Part shown: piece by piece, positions 12,511 through 23,490 of the stretch
Position numbering within the stretch: the stretch's first letter is position 1
Layout: each line of letters starts with the position of its first letter
Assembly (NCBI GenBank): GCA_021613335.1
Contig: JAJTWR010000368.1
Coordinates: forward strand, 23,501 to 87,500
Direction: 5' to 3'
DNA length: 64,000 nucleotides
DNA from: Whitmania pigra
Taxonomy: Eukaryota > Annelida > Clitellata > Hirudinida > Haemopidae
Made by a program: the position numbers and the translations under genes
Notes under the pieces: generated by a model
Seen by the model: the letters and a program-made list of their open reading frames with translations, nothing else
Databases searched by the model: none
What the model was told of the DNA's origin: nothing

Positions 12511-13125
12511 CAAAATGACATCTCTTGCATTTTTTAAAAGTGATCATTTAATTCACTGCACCATTGCAGTCCAGTATCTACAATATCTATGCAGTCACCC
12601 CGCGCTTCATTCGCCTCTTTATGAGAGGCGTCTAACAAATGGTTCAGCGCTTCTGAACGTGGCGCTACATAAATCAGAGCGATCCCATTGCCTCAAATAC
12701 ACCGCCACCATCACCATAGAGGCTGGATTGAAATATTGGTCTTGCCTAGCTAGCGCTATCAGCTATGATAACTCAGAACTGGAAATATAGTCCAAACCAA
12801 AAGGCAGCTGCCTGCAGATGTTGTTGTGGGTTGTGGCGTTGTGCAAAACATCTCTAGAGTAATTTATGACTCCAATATCCTCTTGCTAAGGAGAAATATC
12901 ACCTTCCCAGACTTCTTGTTTCCTCTCTCTCTCTCTCTCTGTCTATCTCTCTGTGGAACATAAATGGGGTCATTGATATTATTATTTGATTTTTACCAAT
13001 TTTAACTTTTTTCCAAGTCAGTTTGCCCAGACTTAAAATTTAAATTTGATTACATGATTTTGTGCTTCTGACGCTACGCACATGGCGCTTTATTAATTAA
13101 TTATTATTATTATTATATAAATTTT
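12511..13125 (+). repeat. Duplicated retroposon-like block with a 91-codon open frame
   Basis: Nearly identical to 30751-31365. It holds an open frame at 12515-12790 (starts MTSLAFFKSDHLIHC) with no family that I recognise, a short (CT)n run near 12930, and ends with a GCGC hairpin followed by TTTATTAATTAATTATTATT. That arrangement resembles the 3' end of a SINE or LINE. The frame is probably not a gene because it is conserved only through recent duplication. Confidence 0.45.
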
Positions 13126-13327
13126 CAAAAAGATCCATTTATTCATAGTTTGTCACTATTATGTTTATCAATATGTTATTATATCCAAATTGTAAATGAT
13201 GACAATAATAATAATAGTTAGTGTTAATGTGCTATTCATTTCAACAGGCCTTCCAATACTGATACATTTAATATTGAATAATTTTGTTATATTTAATCTT
13301 AATTATATTTATTATGACCACCCTAAG

Positions 13328-15872
13328 GGATCGGCAAGTGTCTTTCGAGTGAGGGTCGAGAATGAAGAGCCAGTGGAAGTAGGGATACTCGGACCATCAG
13401 ACTAGTTTGGTGAGTTCTTTGAGGACAATAATAGTAGTTAATATTGGTTTGGTTAACTTTTAAGGCACTAATAATATAATAGTAAATAATAGTTATTACT
13501 TAATTTGTAAGTCATTAATAACAGTTAATAACTATTAAATTTTAAGATGGTGATAATTTTTTGAGCAAATTTATTATTCATCAAAATGAAAGTAACAAAG
13601 CAAAAAAAAAACATGCGGATTAACAAAGAACTCACGGATCAGCATTAAGGAGCGCAAGCTTTCGCTGGCAAGATGACCCAGAAATATCAATTAATTGAAA
13701 GAACTATAATAAACAATTAATCGAAAAAACAATAAACAAGTAATTGAAAGAACAATAATAAACCATTGTTCATCTTTTATGTCATCCTCCGAATCTTCTG
13801 AGTCATCAAAATCTTCTGAGTCGCCCAAATCCTCTGCAACATCTTCTGAGTGAACTGTATAATTTTCTGAGTGAACTGCATAATCCTCTGAGAGAGCACT
13901 CTCATATTCTGTGTCAACTATACCATCCTCTGATTGAGCTCTATCATTCTCTGAATGAGGTTTCTCATCTTCCAAGGGTACTACTTCATCTTCGGAGTAA
14001 ACTATGTCAGCCTCCGAGTTAATTAAATTATTTTCTGAGTGAGCTCTCTCATCTTCTGAGTGAGCTCTCTCATTCTCTGAGTGAGGTCTCTCATCTTCCA
14101 AGTGCACTACTTCATCTTCGGAGTAAACTTTGTCAGCCTCTAAGTAAATTAAATTATTTTCTGAGTGAGTTCTCTCATCTTCTATGACATTTATACCATC
14201 ATCTGATTGAGCTCTCTCATCTTCTGAGTGAAGTCTCTCATTCTCTGAGTGAGGTCTCTCATCTTCTATGTCATCTATACCATCATCTGATTGAGCTCTC
14301 TTATCTTCTGAGTGAACTCTATCATTCTCTGAATGAGGTCTCTCATCTTCCAAGTGCACTACTTCATCTTCGGAGTAAACTATGTCAGCCTCCGAGTAAA
14401 TTAAATTATTTTCTGAATGAGCTCTCTCATCTTCTGTGTCATCATCTGAGTAACTCCTTTCATCCTCAGAGTAAACTATGTTATCTTCTGTGTCATTTGA
14501 ATCCTCTGCTTCATCCAAAACATCTGAACCATCCAAATCAGAATTATTTGCATTATCCAAATCATCTTCTGAGTAAACTATATCATCCTCTGAGTAAATT
14601 AAATCATTGTCTGAGTGAGCCCTCTCATCTTCTATGTCATCATATGAGTAATTTTCATCCTCAGAGTAAACTATGTTATATTCTGATTCATTTGAATCCT
14701 CTGAATCATCCAAATTTTCTCCAAGGCATATTATAAAGTCAGTTACATTGTCCATTTTCTGTTCCATGCCTTCCATCTTCATTGACATTTGTTGAGAAAT
14801 ATCTTTCATTTTCTGTTCCAAGTCTTCTATTTTCATTGACAAGTATGCAGTGCTTGTGTTTATGGTGTTGCTAAACGCTTTCAGAACATTGACCAGGTCC
14901 TTCCTGACTGTTAATTCCTCTCTCCACGTGTCCATCATCATATTTTCAAGGTCTCTGAAGGAGTCTGTGAATTCATATTCTTCTGGGTTGTGACCATTTC
15001 TATAGAGCCATAGTTCAAGGCGTTCCTGTAGCTCAGTTTTATGACCTTTTGTACTGAGATTTCTTTCTTCTAGTTGTTGATTCAGCTCAAAATTTGTAAG
15101 TTGATTTAAGAGTTTTCTCATGTTGATGTGCCAATGCGTTTTTTATTCTTTGCTTGCTGCAGTAACTCCAGCAGGTATTCAAAAGATTCAAAATATAAAA
15201 ATGTTATATAATTTGATTAAATTATTTTTTATTTTATTACAAAATTTATTTACTTTTCAATTTTATGTTTAATGCTACCATTAATTAATATTTTAAATAA
15301 TAATATACCCAATAATTATATTAAAAGCAATACTATTTAAATAACATTAATCATTTAAACTGATTCTCAATTAATAAGTTATAATTGAAAAACTAAATGT
15401 CTACATACTTCTACACTGGCATATGCTCGAATGGTTTAATGATTGAATTCTTTGGCACTTACACGATTGACATTTTGCTAATCATATACAACATAAAAAA
15501 CTTGGGCATAACAGTTAATCCAACAAATACATGAGCATGACACTTTTTTTGCGTCATTCAAGATGAAGCTGTCGAATCTCAAAGAACTTTTAATGTGTCA
15601 CAAAAGTGTGTACAGGCACTTTCTAATTTTATTTAGGAAATTCTCACCAAGATCAATATTATTATAGTATTTTGCACATCATTCAGGTTTCTCATCTTGA
15701 TTCAGCTGTCCAAAGTTGTTCGATAAATATTATTAGCAAATCCTCATTCATTCAATAGTTCTGGTTCGTTTGGAACCGACAGATACTTACCTTGCCATTA
15801 CCATCATTCCAGGTTAGATTGCCGTACTCCTGGACAGACCAAGGGCTGCCACTGTGGTGGCCAAGGGATTTT
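13328..15872 (+). pseudogene. PKA type I regulatory subunit, two-exon relic (unit 1)
   Basis: Exon 13328-13409 encodes the start of cyclic-nucleotide-binding domain [19 protein letters not shown]. It ends at G/GTGAGT. The next exon starts at 15813 after TTCCAG and encodes IAVLLDRPRAATVVAKG, the cAMP phosphate-binding signature. Two nonsense changes kill it: TAC or TAT to TAG in PSDYFG, and GAG to TAG in GEIAL. Both are shared with unit 3. The preceding exon, present in unit 2 at 22794-22915, is absent. The parent protein is the cAMP-binding inhibitory subunit of protein kinase A. The roughly 2.4-kb intron contains SAP-1 in antisense. Confidence 0.85.
13691..15121 (-). CDS. SAP domain, acidic-repeat, C-terminally anchored protein (SAP-1)
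   Basis: A single-exon 476-aa protein. Residues about 4-38 form a SAP motif (FELNQQLEERNLSTKGHKTE), followed by the family signature LYRNGHNPEEYEF. Residues about 60-135 are coiled-coil-like, with the repeated phrase KMEGMEQKMDNVTDF. Residues about 155-445 are a very acidic Ser/Glu/Asp domain built from degenerate repeats around YSEDE, HSEDERAHSEN and IVYSED. The last about 24 residues are hydrophobic (WFIIVLSITCLLFF...), resembling a tail anchor; no signal peptide is seen. SAP implies DNA or chromatin contact and the tail implies a membrane, so a nuclear-envelope or ER-anchored protein is conceivable (inference). It is nested antisense in a PKA-RI intron relic. Confidence 0.75.
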   Translation of the reverse strand: MRKLLNQLTNFELNQQLEERNLSTKGHKTELQERLELWLYRNGHNPEEYEFTDSFRDLENMMMDTWREELTVRKDLVNVLKAFSNTINTSTAYLSMKIEDLEQKMKDISQQMSMKMEGMEQKMDNVTDFIICLGENLDDSEDSNESEYNIVYSEDENYSYDDIEDERAHSDNDLIYSEDDIVYSEDDLDNANNSDLDGSDVLDEAEDSNDTEDNIVYSEDERSYSDDDTEDERAHSENNLIYSEADIVYSEDEVVHLEDERPHSENDRVHSEDKRAQSDDGIDDIEDERPHSENERLHSEDERAQSDDGINVIEDERTHSENNLIYLEADKVYSEDEVVHLEDERPHSENERAHSEDERAHSENNLINSEADIVYSEDEVVPLEDEKPHSENDRAQSEDGIVDTEYESALSEDYAVHSENYTVHSEDVAEDLGDSEDFDDSEDSEDDIKDEQWFIIVLSITCLLFFRLIVYYSSFN

Positions 15873-17384
15873 GTTCATCGACTATTGGCACAAGTCAACG
15901 TTAGTAATTTGCGACATAAAAGTCTCCTTGAAGCTCCTACAAGCCTGTTGAATATTAATGACTTATTAATAATTAGCTGATTGAATAATCCAACAATTTA
16001 CATGTCTTTGTTATAGACGAGGGCTGCTTGAAGACTAAAATTGTTTTTTTTTTTAATAAAATCTAAAATCCAGCTGGAAAATGATTTTTTTTGTTCTTAT
16101 TCTGATGTCTTAATCTTAATCCGTGTTTGGATTTGTTCGCCAAATTTCAAAATAAATGAACGCACGTCAACTTGGGCTTAAAATTGGTATGTTTAAAAAC
16201 TGGATGTTTCCAAAATTATTTGTTTATATTATTTGGGATTTCATTTATTAGCAATAATCATGCTTCGGAGCATTGAACACGTGTTTGCCTCGTCCGAAAT
16301 GGTAGTTAATGATTTTTCCGACCTCTAAATGTACTCAATTTGGGCCCTCAGACTCTTGTTAGACTTAAGAATACTTTGAGTTGTTATTTAAATTAACCTT
16401 TTGTAGTGAATCTATTCTTGATTTCTTCACCTCAACAACCTAGTAGAAATTGAATAATGATTATAATTAAAATTATAATTAAATCTTGTGAGCAGCTTCA
16501 TGTAATGTTATCGGTTACCATAGCAAGTAATAAAGCTATTCCAGGCCTACCTAACTTGAACGCCATAAGTCAGTGATGTTTAGCTTCTTATTAATCGGCA
16601 TTTTAAGTTCACATTCAGCATTTCGAACCAGTTGGAATTTGCAAATAAAAATAACAATAACCAACATAATCACAAGTTACTTGTTAATATTCACGAGTTG
16701 TGACAACTAATCTACAGTCCAAAGCATTCTAGTTACGCAATGGACTTTAATCAAATAAATAATTAATTAATTAATAACTGCTAATCTTTGAATTAACCAC
16801 TAAAGTATAGGAAATGGCTTTTGAAATGAAAGCTTCTCAAAAGAATTGAAAAATTTAAAACTGATTCTAATCTTCTTCTGCACTCGTAACCACTTAAAAT
16901 GTTAAGACATTTAGCATTGTAATAGTGGGTGCTAAAATCATTGATGGATAGCTTTGACAATTTGACAACCTTATCATTTATGTCTTATATTTCATAATTT
17001 ATATTTCTCTAAAGAAAACTGTGTCTTTTTATTATGGAATAATAATATCCATAGTCTCATCAACTTCTCAATTATTTTATAGAAAGTGGTAAATAGTAAA
17101 TACACTCGTTGATTTTACTAATTTTTTATTTGATTGAAAAAATGGCATTGGCAATAGTATTAAATTAGGTGATATCAATATCAGTAGTAACAAAGTAAAA
17201 TTGAATAATTTATAATTTTGAAACAATTAAATAAACTGAAAATTTTGTGTCTTTCACAAGCTAATGTTAACAATATGGTTTTTTTTTTAAATTTTAAATT
17301 AGCCACATATTAGATATTATGTAATGTTTCGTATGGTTTGGACACACGAGATCCGATTCTTAACATATAAATGATCAGTTCTTC
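15873..17384. other. Module intergenic sequence
   Basis: No gene is seen. About 15873-16850 is nearly identical to 34120-35085 apart from small indels, for example 14 bp missing near 15904. About 16640-17384 is the 3' flank of lectin copy B. Confidence 0.6.
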
Positions 17385-17619
17385 TCAAACATCAACTTCA
17401 CAAAGTGCCCAACATGAAAAGGTGCAATCACACTCCTTATACTTGCTGATGCAACGTTCTTTGGAATTTGGATTTTGGTATGAATTTACTGTCCATCTAA
17501 AAGATGTGATTTGTAAGGTCGGCTCCCTACCATCCTTCATTTGATATGGTTTCCAAAACCATGGACTGGGTTTGATATGCTTCCCAGATGTCCACATATT
17601 GTAAGAATTGTATTTATAC
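17385..17619 (-). pseudogene. PAN-CTLD gene copy B: last exon only
   Basis: Corresponds to exon 3 of the lectin genes, with MWTSGK, PWFWKPYQMKDGREPTL and the terminal FSCWALCEVDV. It is 235 nt instead of 242: a 2-bp excess just after the acceptor shifts the frame, and 9 bp are missing beside the RCIS motif. Exons 1 and 2 are gone; an AAT microsatellite and a LINE fragment take their place. It is a relic that cannot make the full protein. Confidence 0.85.
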
Positions 17620-17654
17620 CTGCTTAGATGCAAGATAACGTATTTCAATGATAT

Positions 17655-17945
17655 GTATGCAATAATAATAATAATAATAATAATATTAAAAAAATAATAA
17701 TAATAATAATAATTATAATAATAATAATAATAATAATAATATTAAAAAAAAAAAATAATAATAATTATAATAATAATAATAATAATAAATTATAATAATA
17801 ATAATAATATAATATTATCATTATTAATTTTAATAATAATAATATAAATAATATTATCATTATTAATTTTAATAATAATAAAAAATAAGATTAATAATGA
17901 TAATATTATATTATCATATTCATAATATTAATAATGGATATTAAT
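17655..17945. repeat. (AAT)n-rich tract
   Basis: Imperfect AAT/ATT repeats with poly-A interruptions. It lies exactly between lectin relic B and the LINE fragment, so it is probably a recombination joint. Confidence 0.9.
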
Positions 17946-19238
17946 AATGGCCTGGCTGTACTGTCCTCCTCTTCAGTTAAACTGCAGCAGCAAAACCTCT
18001 GTTTCAACCCAACTACCTTTGAATCTCTTGCGGTTCACATAAACAAAGACGCCAAACACATAAACCTACTGACAATGTACAGGACTGGAAAAATAGAGAC
18101 TCTGTTTTTTTCAGAACTCTTGGAGCTACTGCTACTACATCAGTGACCCGCTCCAGTCGTTTTGTCATTGGCTCCCCGACACTGTTTGTTACTGGGGACA
18201 TAAATATTCATCTCGAAAAGACTGATGATTCGAACAGCCTGATCTTCAGTAATCTCATTTCATCTTTTGGCCTCAGACAGATTGTTGCCGGTCCCACCCA
18301 TGATTGCGGTGGAACCCTGGACATTGTCCTTGAGAGAGAGACGACGATGGCTTACCTGCTACGGCGGTCGAGAAGTTGAAAAGTGGTCTTTCTGACCACA
18401 AACTTCTAACTTGGATGACTTCGTCCTCAGTCCCTCGTCACATACCAGATGCAAATAAGGTCAGGCTCTGGAGGAATCTTGAAATGCCTCTTTTCGAACG
18501 ACTTCTCAGCACCTCTCCTTTGACCAACCCAGAAATGTGGACCTCCATGGATGCTGATTGCCTGGCTGAGCTTTACAATGACACTCTCAGCGAGGTAGTC
18601 GAGAGGTCCCTCCCCCTATCGACGCCACGCTTCTACAAATACAGACAGCCATGGTTTGATGCTGAGTGCATGAGGGTGAGATAACATCTGACTCGATTCA
18701 GAAGGCGGTGTGCCAGCACCGACATCATCAGGGCTTGTGCCCGCTCGTATGCTGCTCTGCTACATCAAAAGCGTCGTAACTACTATGCCAGGCGCTTAGC
18801 AGAGGTGCGCCATCCTGCCAGAAGATGGAAGCTCATCGGAGATGCTACTGGTTTAGGCAGCGTCAGAAACAGATTGGCTGCTCCGGCCCCTCTAGTCTAC
18901 CGCGAGTACCTTGACGGAAAATTGACTGCCATCCGTTCAGCCACGAGTGATGCTCCACCACCTCACTTCCTTCCCTGTGTCACAGATTCGGGGCTGCAGC
19001 AATTTCAGTCAACCTCCATAGGCGAGATCCATGAGCTCATCAACTCCCTCCCCCACAAGCAGTCAGGACTTGACCCAATACCCACTTGGTTGCTGAAGAA
19101 GGTCTCGCATGTTCTTGCTCCATTCGTCGTTCATCTGTTCAACAAATCCTTACTCCTGGGCCAAGTTCCCCACTCCTTCAAGATGGCACAAGTTCAGCCC
19201 ATACTCAAGTAGCCCACCCTGGACCTGTTAGCACCTTC
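17946..19238 (+). mobile_element. LINE fragment, copy 2 (internal piece)
   Basis: About 1.29 kb matches 3520-4815 of LINE copy 1 at very high identity. It covers the endonuclease second half to the start of RT. It shares the frameshift before TRSSRFVIG and the TAG after QPILK with copy 1. It adds a 2-bp insertion near 18338 and a TAA stop near 18682 (TCA in copy 1). It starts mid-ORF and ends mid-ORF, so it is neither a 5'-truncated insertion nor a full element. The end abuts hAT sequence. Confidence 0.92.
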
Positions 19239-19244
19239 ATCGTA

Positions 19245-20222
19245 TACATAGTCGACAGCTCTAATATAGTGCATGTTGTTACTGACAATGGAGGCAATTT
19301 TGTTTTGATGGATGCGACATTGATGATGAGACTAATAGTCATTTAGAAATATCACAGTTTTTTGAGCAGACGGAATCAGAATCATGTATTTATCTGCCTT
19401 CTCATTTACCATGTTTCTCGCACACACTAAATTTGTTGGCTTCTGTGGATGCCAATAAAGCACTGGCAAGTGATGCAACTTATAAGCGAATGTATCGATC
19501 AGTGGCTGGCAAATGTTCCAGCTTAAGTAATGCATCCCATCAGAGTTCAAAAGCTGCTGAAGCTGTGTTTGATGTTCTTTGGAGAACAATACCCAAGCCG
19601 AACTCAAGTCGGTGGAACTCCGAATTTAACAGTTATAGAGCCATCTGCGATATGAAGGACAGTTAATATCGTGATGGAACGATGGCAGTTGTCGAAGTTC
19701 AGCTCTCAAGACTTCATTTTCTTGAAATAATAAATTGAGGTCATGAGACCAATTTCACAAGCTCTGGATAATTTACAAGGAGAAGACACGTCTGGATCTT
19801 ATTTTGGTTCCATTCTGCCGACTCTACACACAATACAACAAAGGCTTAAACCAGCTTCATCGACTTTTCTCAAATTCAACACAACCACTCCATCATCTGC
19901 ATCTGTTGAAAGGCTATTCAGTCAAGCTGGCCTTATACTGACTCCTCAGCATAACAGACTCTGTGACCAATATTTTGAGAAATTGCTTCTTTTAAAGAAA
20001 AATAAACAATTTCATTGATAAATGTAAACTTGTCTTAACATTGTATTGAAGATAACGAATATTATTTCTGTTCAATGAAGGAAAAGTACTTATACTTATA
20101 CTTGTATTTATACTTAAATACATTGGCTACAATGTACTTGTACTTGTACTTATAAATACATTCAGCCCCAAGTATTTATACTTATACTTAAGTACATTTT
20201 TGGAGTACTTACGGCAACACTG
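19245..20222 (+). mobile_element. Decayed hAT-family DNA transposon
   Basis: Frames broken by stops and shifts encode hAT transposase pieces: NIVHVVTDNGGNFV, then LPCFSHTLNLLASVD, then NSSRWNSEFNSY, and the C-terminal dimerisation segment SASVERLFSQAGLILTPQHN at 19905-19965. The 3' subterminal part (20085-20205) is rich in TACTT repeats and ends in ACGGCAACACTG, whose reverse complement CAGTGTTGCCGT looks like a hAT terminal inverted repeat. The 5' end is missing, replaced by the LINE fragment, so the target duplication cannot be checked. Confidence 0.85.
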
Positions 20223-20339
20223 GAAGAAACTAGATAAGGAAACCATCCAGGCGGACACAGTAGATATATTCAAAATTTACTTAAGTAAATTCGGTTATTA
20301 GGACTAAAAAGAGTGGTTATTACACAGATCCAGGTCTTC

Positions 20340-20897
20340 TTAACCACTATAAATAATTATTATGTTTAAAAAAATTTAAAACTTATTCCAAACTTCTTCT
20401 GCACTGTAACAACTTAAAATGTTAAGACATTTAGCATTGTAATGGTGGGTGCTAAGATCGTTGGCGGATAGCTTTGACAAATTGACAACCTTATCATTTG
20501 TGTCTTATATTTCACATCTTATATTTTTCTAAAAAAAACTGTGTCTTTTTATTATGGAATGATAGCCATGGTCTCATCAACTTCTGAACTATTCTATACA
20601 AAAAGGTAAATAGTAAAGACACTCGTTGATTTTACTAATTTTTTTGGCTGAAAAAATGGCATTGACAATAGTATTAAATTAGGTGATATCAATATAAGTA
20701 GTAACAAAGTAAAATTAAATGATTTCTTGTGAAATAATTAAATAAACTGAAAATTTTGAATCTCACACAAACTAATGTTTACAATAAGTTTTTTTTAATT
20801 TTAAAATAGCCACATATCAGATATCCAGATATTGTAATGTTTCGTATGGTTTTAACACAAGAGATCCGATCCTTGACATATAAATGATCAGTTCTTC
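20340..20897. other. Module sequence 3' of lectin gene C
   Basis: No gene. It resumes the standard lectin downstream flank found at about 7330, 16855, 26290, 29400 and 40320. Confidence 0.55.
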
Positions 20898-22110
20898 TCA
20901 AACATCAACTTCACAAAGTGCCGAAAATAACTTACTGCAAGCATAATCACTATATCCATTATAAATGTTGAGGCAATATTCATTGGGATAATAATTAGGT
21001 TGATATGGTGCCCATAGATAAAAGTTGATTGGTAAGTATAGTTCCTTGCCATCCTTCATTTGATATGGTTTCCATACCCATGGAAGTTTGTTGGGTGCGA
21101 TCATGATGCCAGACATCCAAGTGAGCCAATTATACTTACCTAAAAACTATACCTGCTTTTTATAATTTTAATAATAATTAATATTAATATTTCAACAATT
21201 TTTATGCTCCGTATGTATTGAATAATTGCTTAGCATTTATTTCGGTAGTTTGCGTTCCTGCGAACGGCGGTGAAAGCAACAGTCGTTACGTGTCGTGTTC
21301 GCAACCCAGCTTGCACCGCCCTTTATCCTGTCGTTCAGATATTGTTCTTATAACATATGTTATTTTTATTGCTATATTATGTAATATATTATGTGATATA
21401 TAAAATGTAATATAGTAAAATAATTAAATTATGTTATATGATTACATACGTGCTTATGCATTATGAATTTGATAATTGATATGTTACCTTTTAAGGAATT
21501 GAAATATTGCAAAGCTTTATATTCGTAGTAATCATCCACAATGACGGGATGTGAGTTGATTTCGTTGCATTTCTTGCGTGCATCAGACCAATTATAATCG
21601 CTTTTTATCAGGCGGTAACATTTGTTGTAATCTTTAAGATTCACGAAATCAGCTGGACAATCTGAGAATAAATGCAAATGATCAAGTAACTTTATTACAA
21701 AATTCTGTTTGCTTAGATGAAATTATAAAATGGCCACAATTTATAGGTTGATATTGATATACTTAACCTGGTTTCCTTTTGAATATTTTTTTGAAGATTC
21801 TATTTCCTAAGGTCAGCATGGAAAACATGTTACACGATCTTTCTCTTGATTCGTAAGCAAAAGCAACGCATTTAAATTTGGTGTTGACTAAACACATGAG
21901 GGAACATTGAGCCAAACTTTTAATTCCCAAGACAATCTCTGTTTGAGTAACTTGGTCAGAATTGGAGGCAAGGAATTCGTAGTAGAGGTCTAAAACAACA
22001 ACATTTTCTGGATCACTTAAAGTAAATCGAGTCATTGAAACTGATAAACATTGATGGATCATCATCATAAGCACGAAGAATGCGTAGGACATCGCCATGT
22101 TGCATTTCAT
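20898..22110 (-). CDS. Secreted PAN/apple plus C-type lectin protein, copy C (divergent, intact)
   Basis: Exons 22110-21768, 21661-21488, 21139-20898 (343+174+242 nt, 252 aa). The exon 3 acceptor is the second of two AGs: using TTTTTAG keeps the frame, while the AG homologous to the other copies meets a stop after four codons. It has a signal peptide, a PAN-like module and a CTLD. This is the most divergent copy in the lectin half and the most canonical CTLD: W-L-T-W-M-S-G, a QPN triplet where EPN/QPD sits, YSDYAC in the position of the WND motif, and SALCEV at the end. Ca-dependent ligand binding is therefore more plausible here than in copies A, F and G. Exon 1 differs most at the mature N-terminus (SDPENVVVLDL). 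Confidence 0.87.
21245..21335 (+). repeat. SINE-like dispersed repeat, copy 2
   Basis: Within the long intron of lectin copy C. It aligns with the reverse complement of 11345-11440. It has GGCGGTGAAAGCAACAGTCG and GTGTTCGCAACCCAGC, the latter loosely like a B box. Its base composition is richer in GC than its surroundings. Confidence 0.45.
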
Positions 22111-22477
22111 TGCTGGAAATCAATAGCATTATATTCCTGGACGGACAGAAATTTTGACAATTATTCTGCACTTGAAGAAAATCATTTTGAAAAAAATCTT
22201 TTGATTTTAGTCTAGATTCGCATGCATTAATTTTCGAGATGAATGGTGAAAACTTTTCTTAGGGAGGTCCTTTTAGAATACGTAGATTATTATTATAATA
22301 ATTGTCATGTTTCCATCGAGTTAGAGGTCGACAAAAGATAAGATCAACATCATTACCATGCAGTTAAACCAATGAGTGGATGGGTAGACGGTTGAGTTAA
22401 TAGGTTTATTAATTTTGATAGTTTTATTAATAATAATTGATAATTAAACTTTCTTTTTTTTTCTTCTTCTTGTTCGT

Positions 22478-22700
22478 GGTATTATTATTATTATTATTAT
22501 TATTATTGTTATTATTATTATTATTATTATTGGCATTTTTCCCAGCTAAGTCATGCAATGTAATGGTAATATAACCGTTATTATCGTTGTTATTGATATT
22601 ATTATTCAGTTTGTCCAGACTTAAGATTTAAATTTGATTATTTGATTTGGCGCCTCTGACGCTACGCATATGGCGCTTTATAAATTAATGACTATTATTA
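22478..22700. repeat. (ATT)n tract and retroposon 3' end with GCGC hairpin
   Basis: ATT repeats at 22481-22530, then sequence related to 12965-13125 ending GGCGCCTCTGACGCTACGCA, TATGGCGCTTTATAAATTAA at about 22648-22690. It is the equivalent of the retroposon end in units 1 and 3 but lacks their 91-codon frame. Confidence 0.6.
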
Positions 22701-23490
22701 TTAAATAAATTTTTAACAAGATCCATTCATTCATAATTTGTTACTATTATGTTTATCAATATCTTAATATCTCCAATTATATAAACAAAATAGAAAATCT
22801 GGACAAATGGGAGAGGCTGACTGTGGCAGACGCCTTGGAACCAGTGCAGTTTGAGGACGGACAGGTCATTGTTAACCAGGGAGATGCTGGTGATGACTTC
22901 TTCATCATTCTTGAGGTAAATGTTTGATGATGACAATAATAATAATAGTTAGCGTTAATGTGCTATTCATTTTAACAGGCCTTCCAATACTTATACATTT
23001 AATATTGAATGATTTCATCATTCTTGAGGTAAATGCTTGATGATGATAATAATAATTAGTGTTATGACTATTCATTTCATTTCCCACACTTATACATTTA
23101 ATATTGAATAATTTCGTTATATTTAATCTTAATTACATTTATTATGACCATCCTAAGGGATCAGCAAGTGTCCTTCAAGTGAGGGTCGAGAATGACCAGG
23201 AGCCAGTGGAAGTAGGAATACTAGGACCATCAGATTATTTTGGTGAGTTCTTTGAAGACAATAATAGTACTCAATAATGGTTTGGTTAACTTTTAAGGTA
23301 TTAATAATAATAATAATAGTAAATATTAGTCTTTAGTTAATTTGTGAGTCATTAATAATAGCTAATAACTGTTAAATTTTAGGATTCTGATAATTTTTTT
23401 TGAGCAAATTTATTAATCATCAAAATGAAAGAAATAAAGCAAACAAACAAAAACCAACATGCGGATTAACAAAGAACTCATGTATCGGTT

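Noticed and set aside
12515..12790. Duplicated 91-codon frame as a gene
   Set aside because: Conserved only between two nearly identical duplicated blocks, absent from unit 2, and bounded by retroposon-like ends. No coding signature beyond openness.
13196..13405. 69-codon frame starting at 13196 (also 31436)
   Set aside because: Its N-terminal half is intron sequence. Only the part from 13328 is a true exon, of PKA-RI, and it ends in a nonsense codon.
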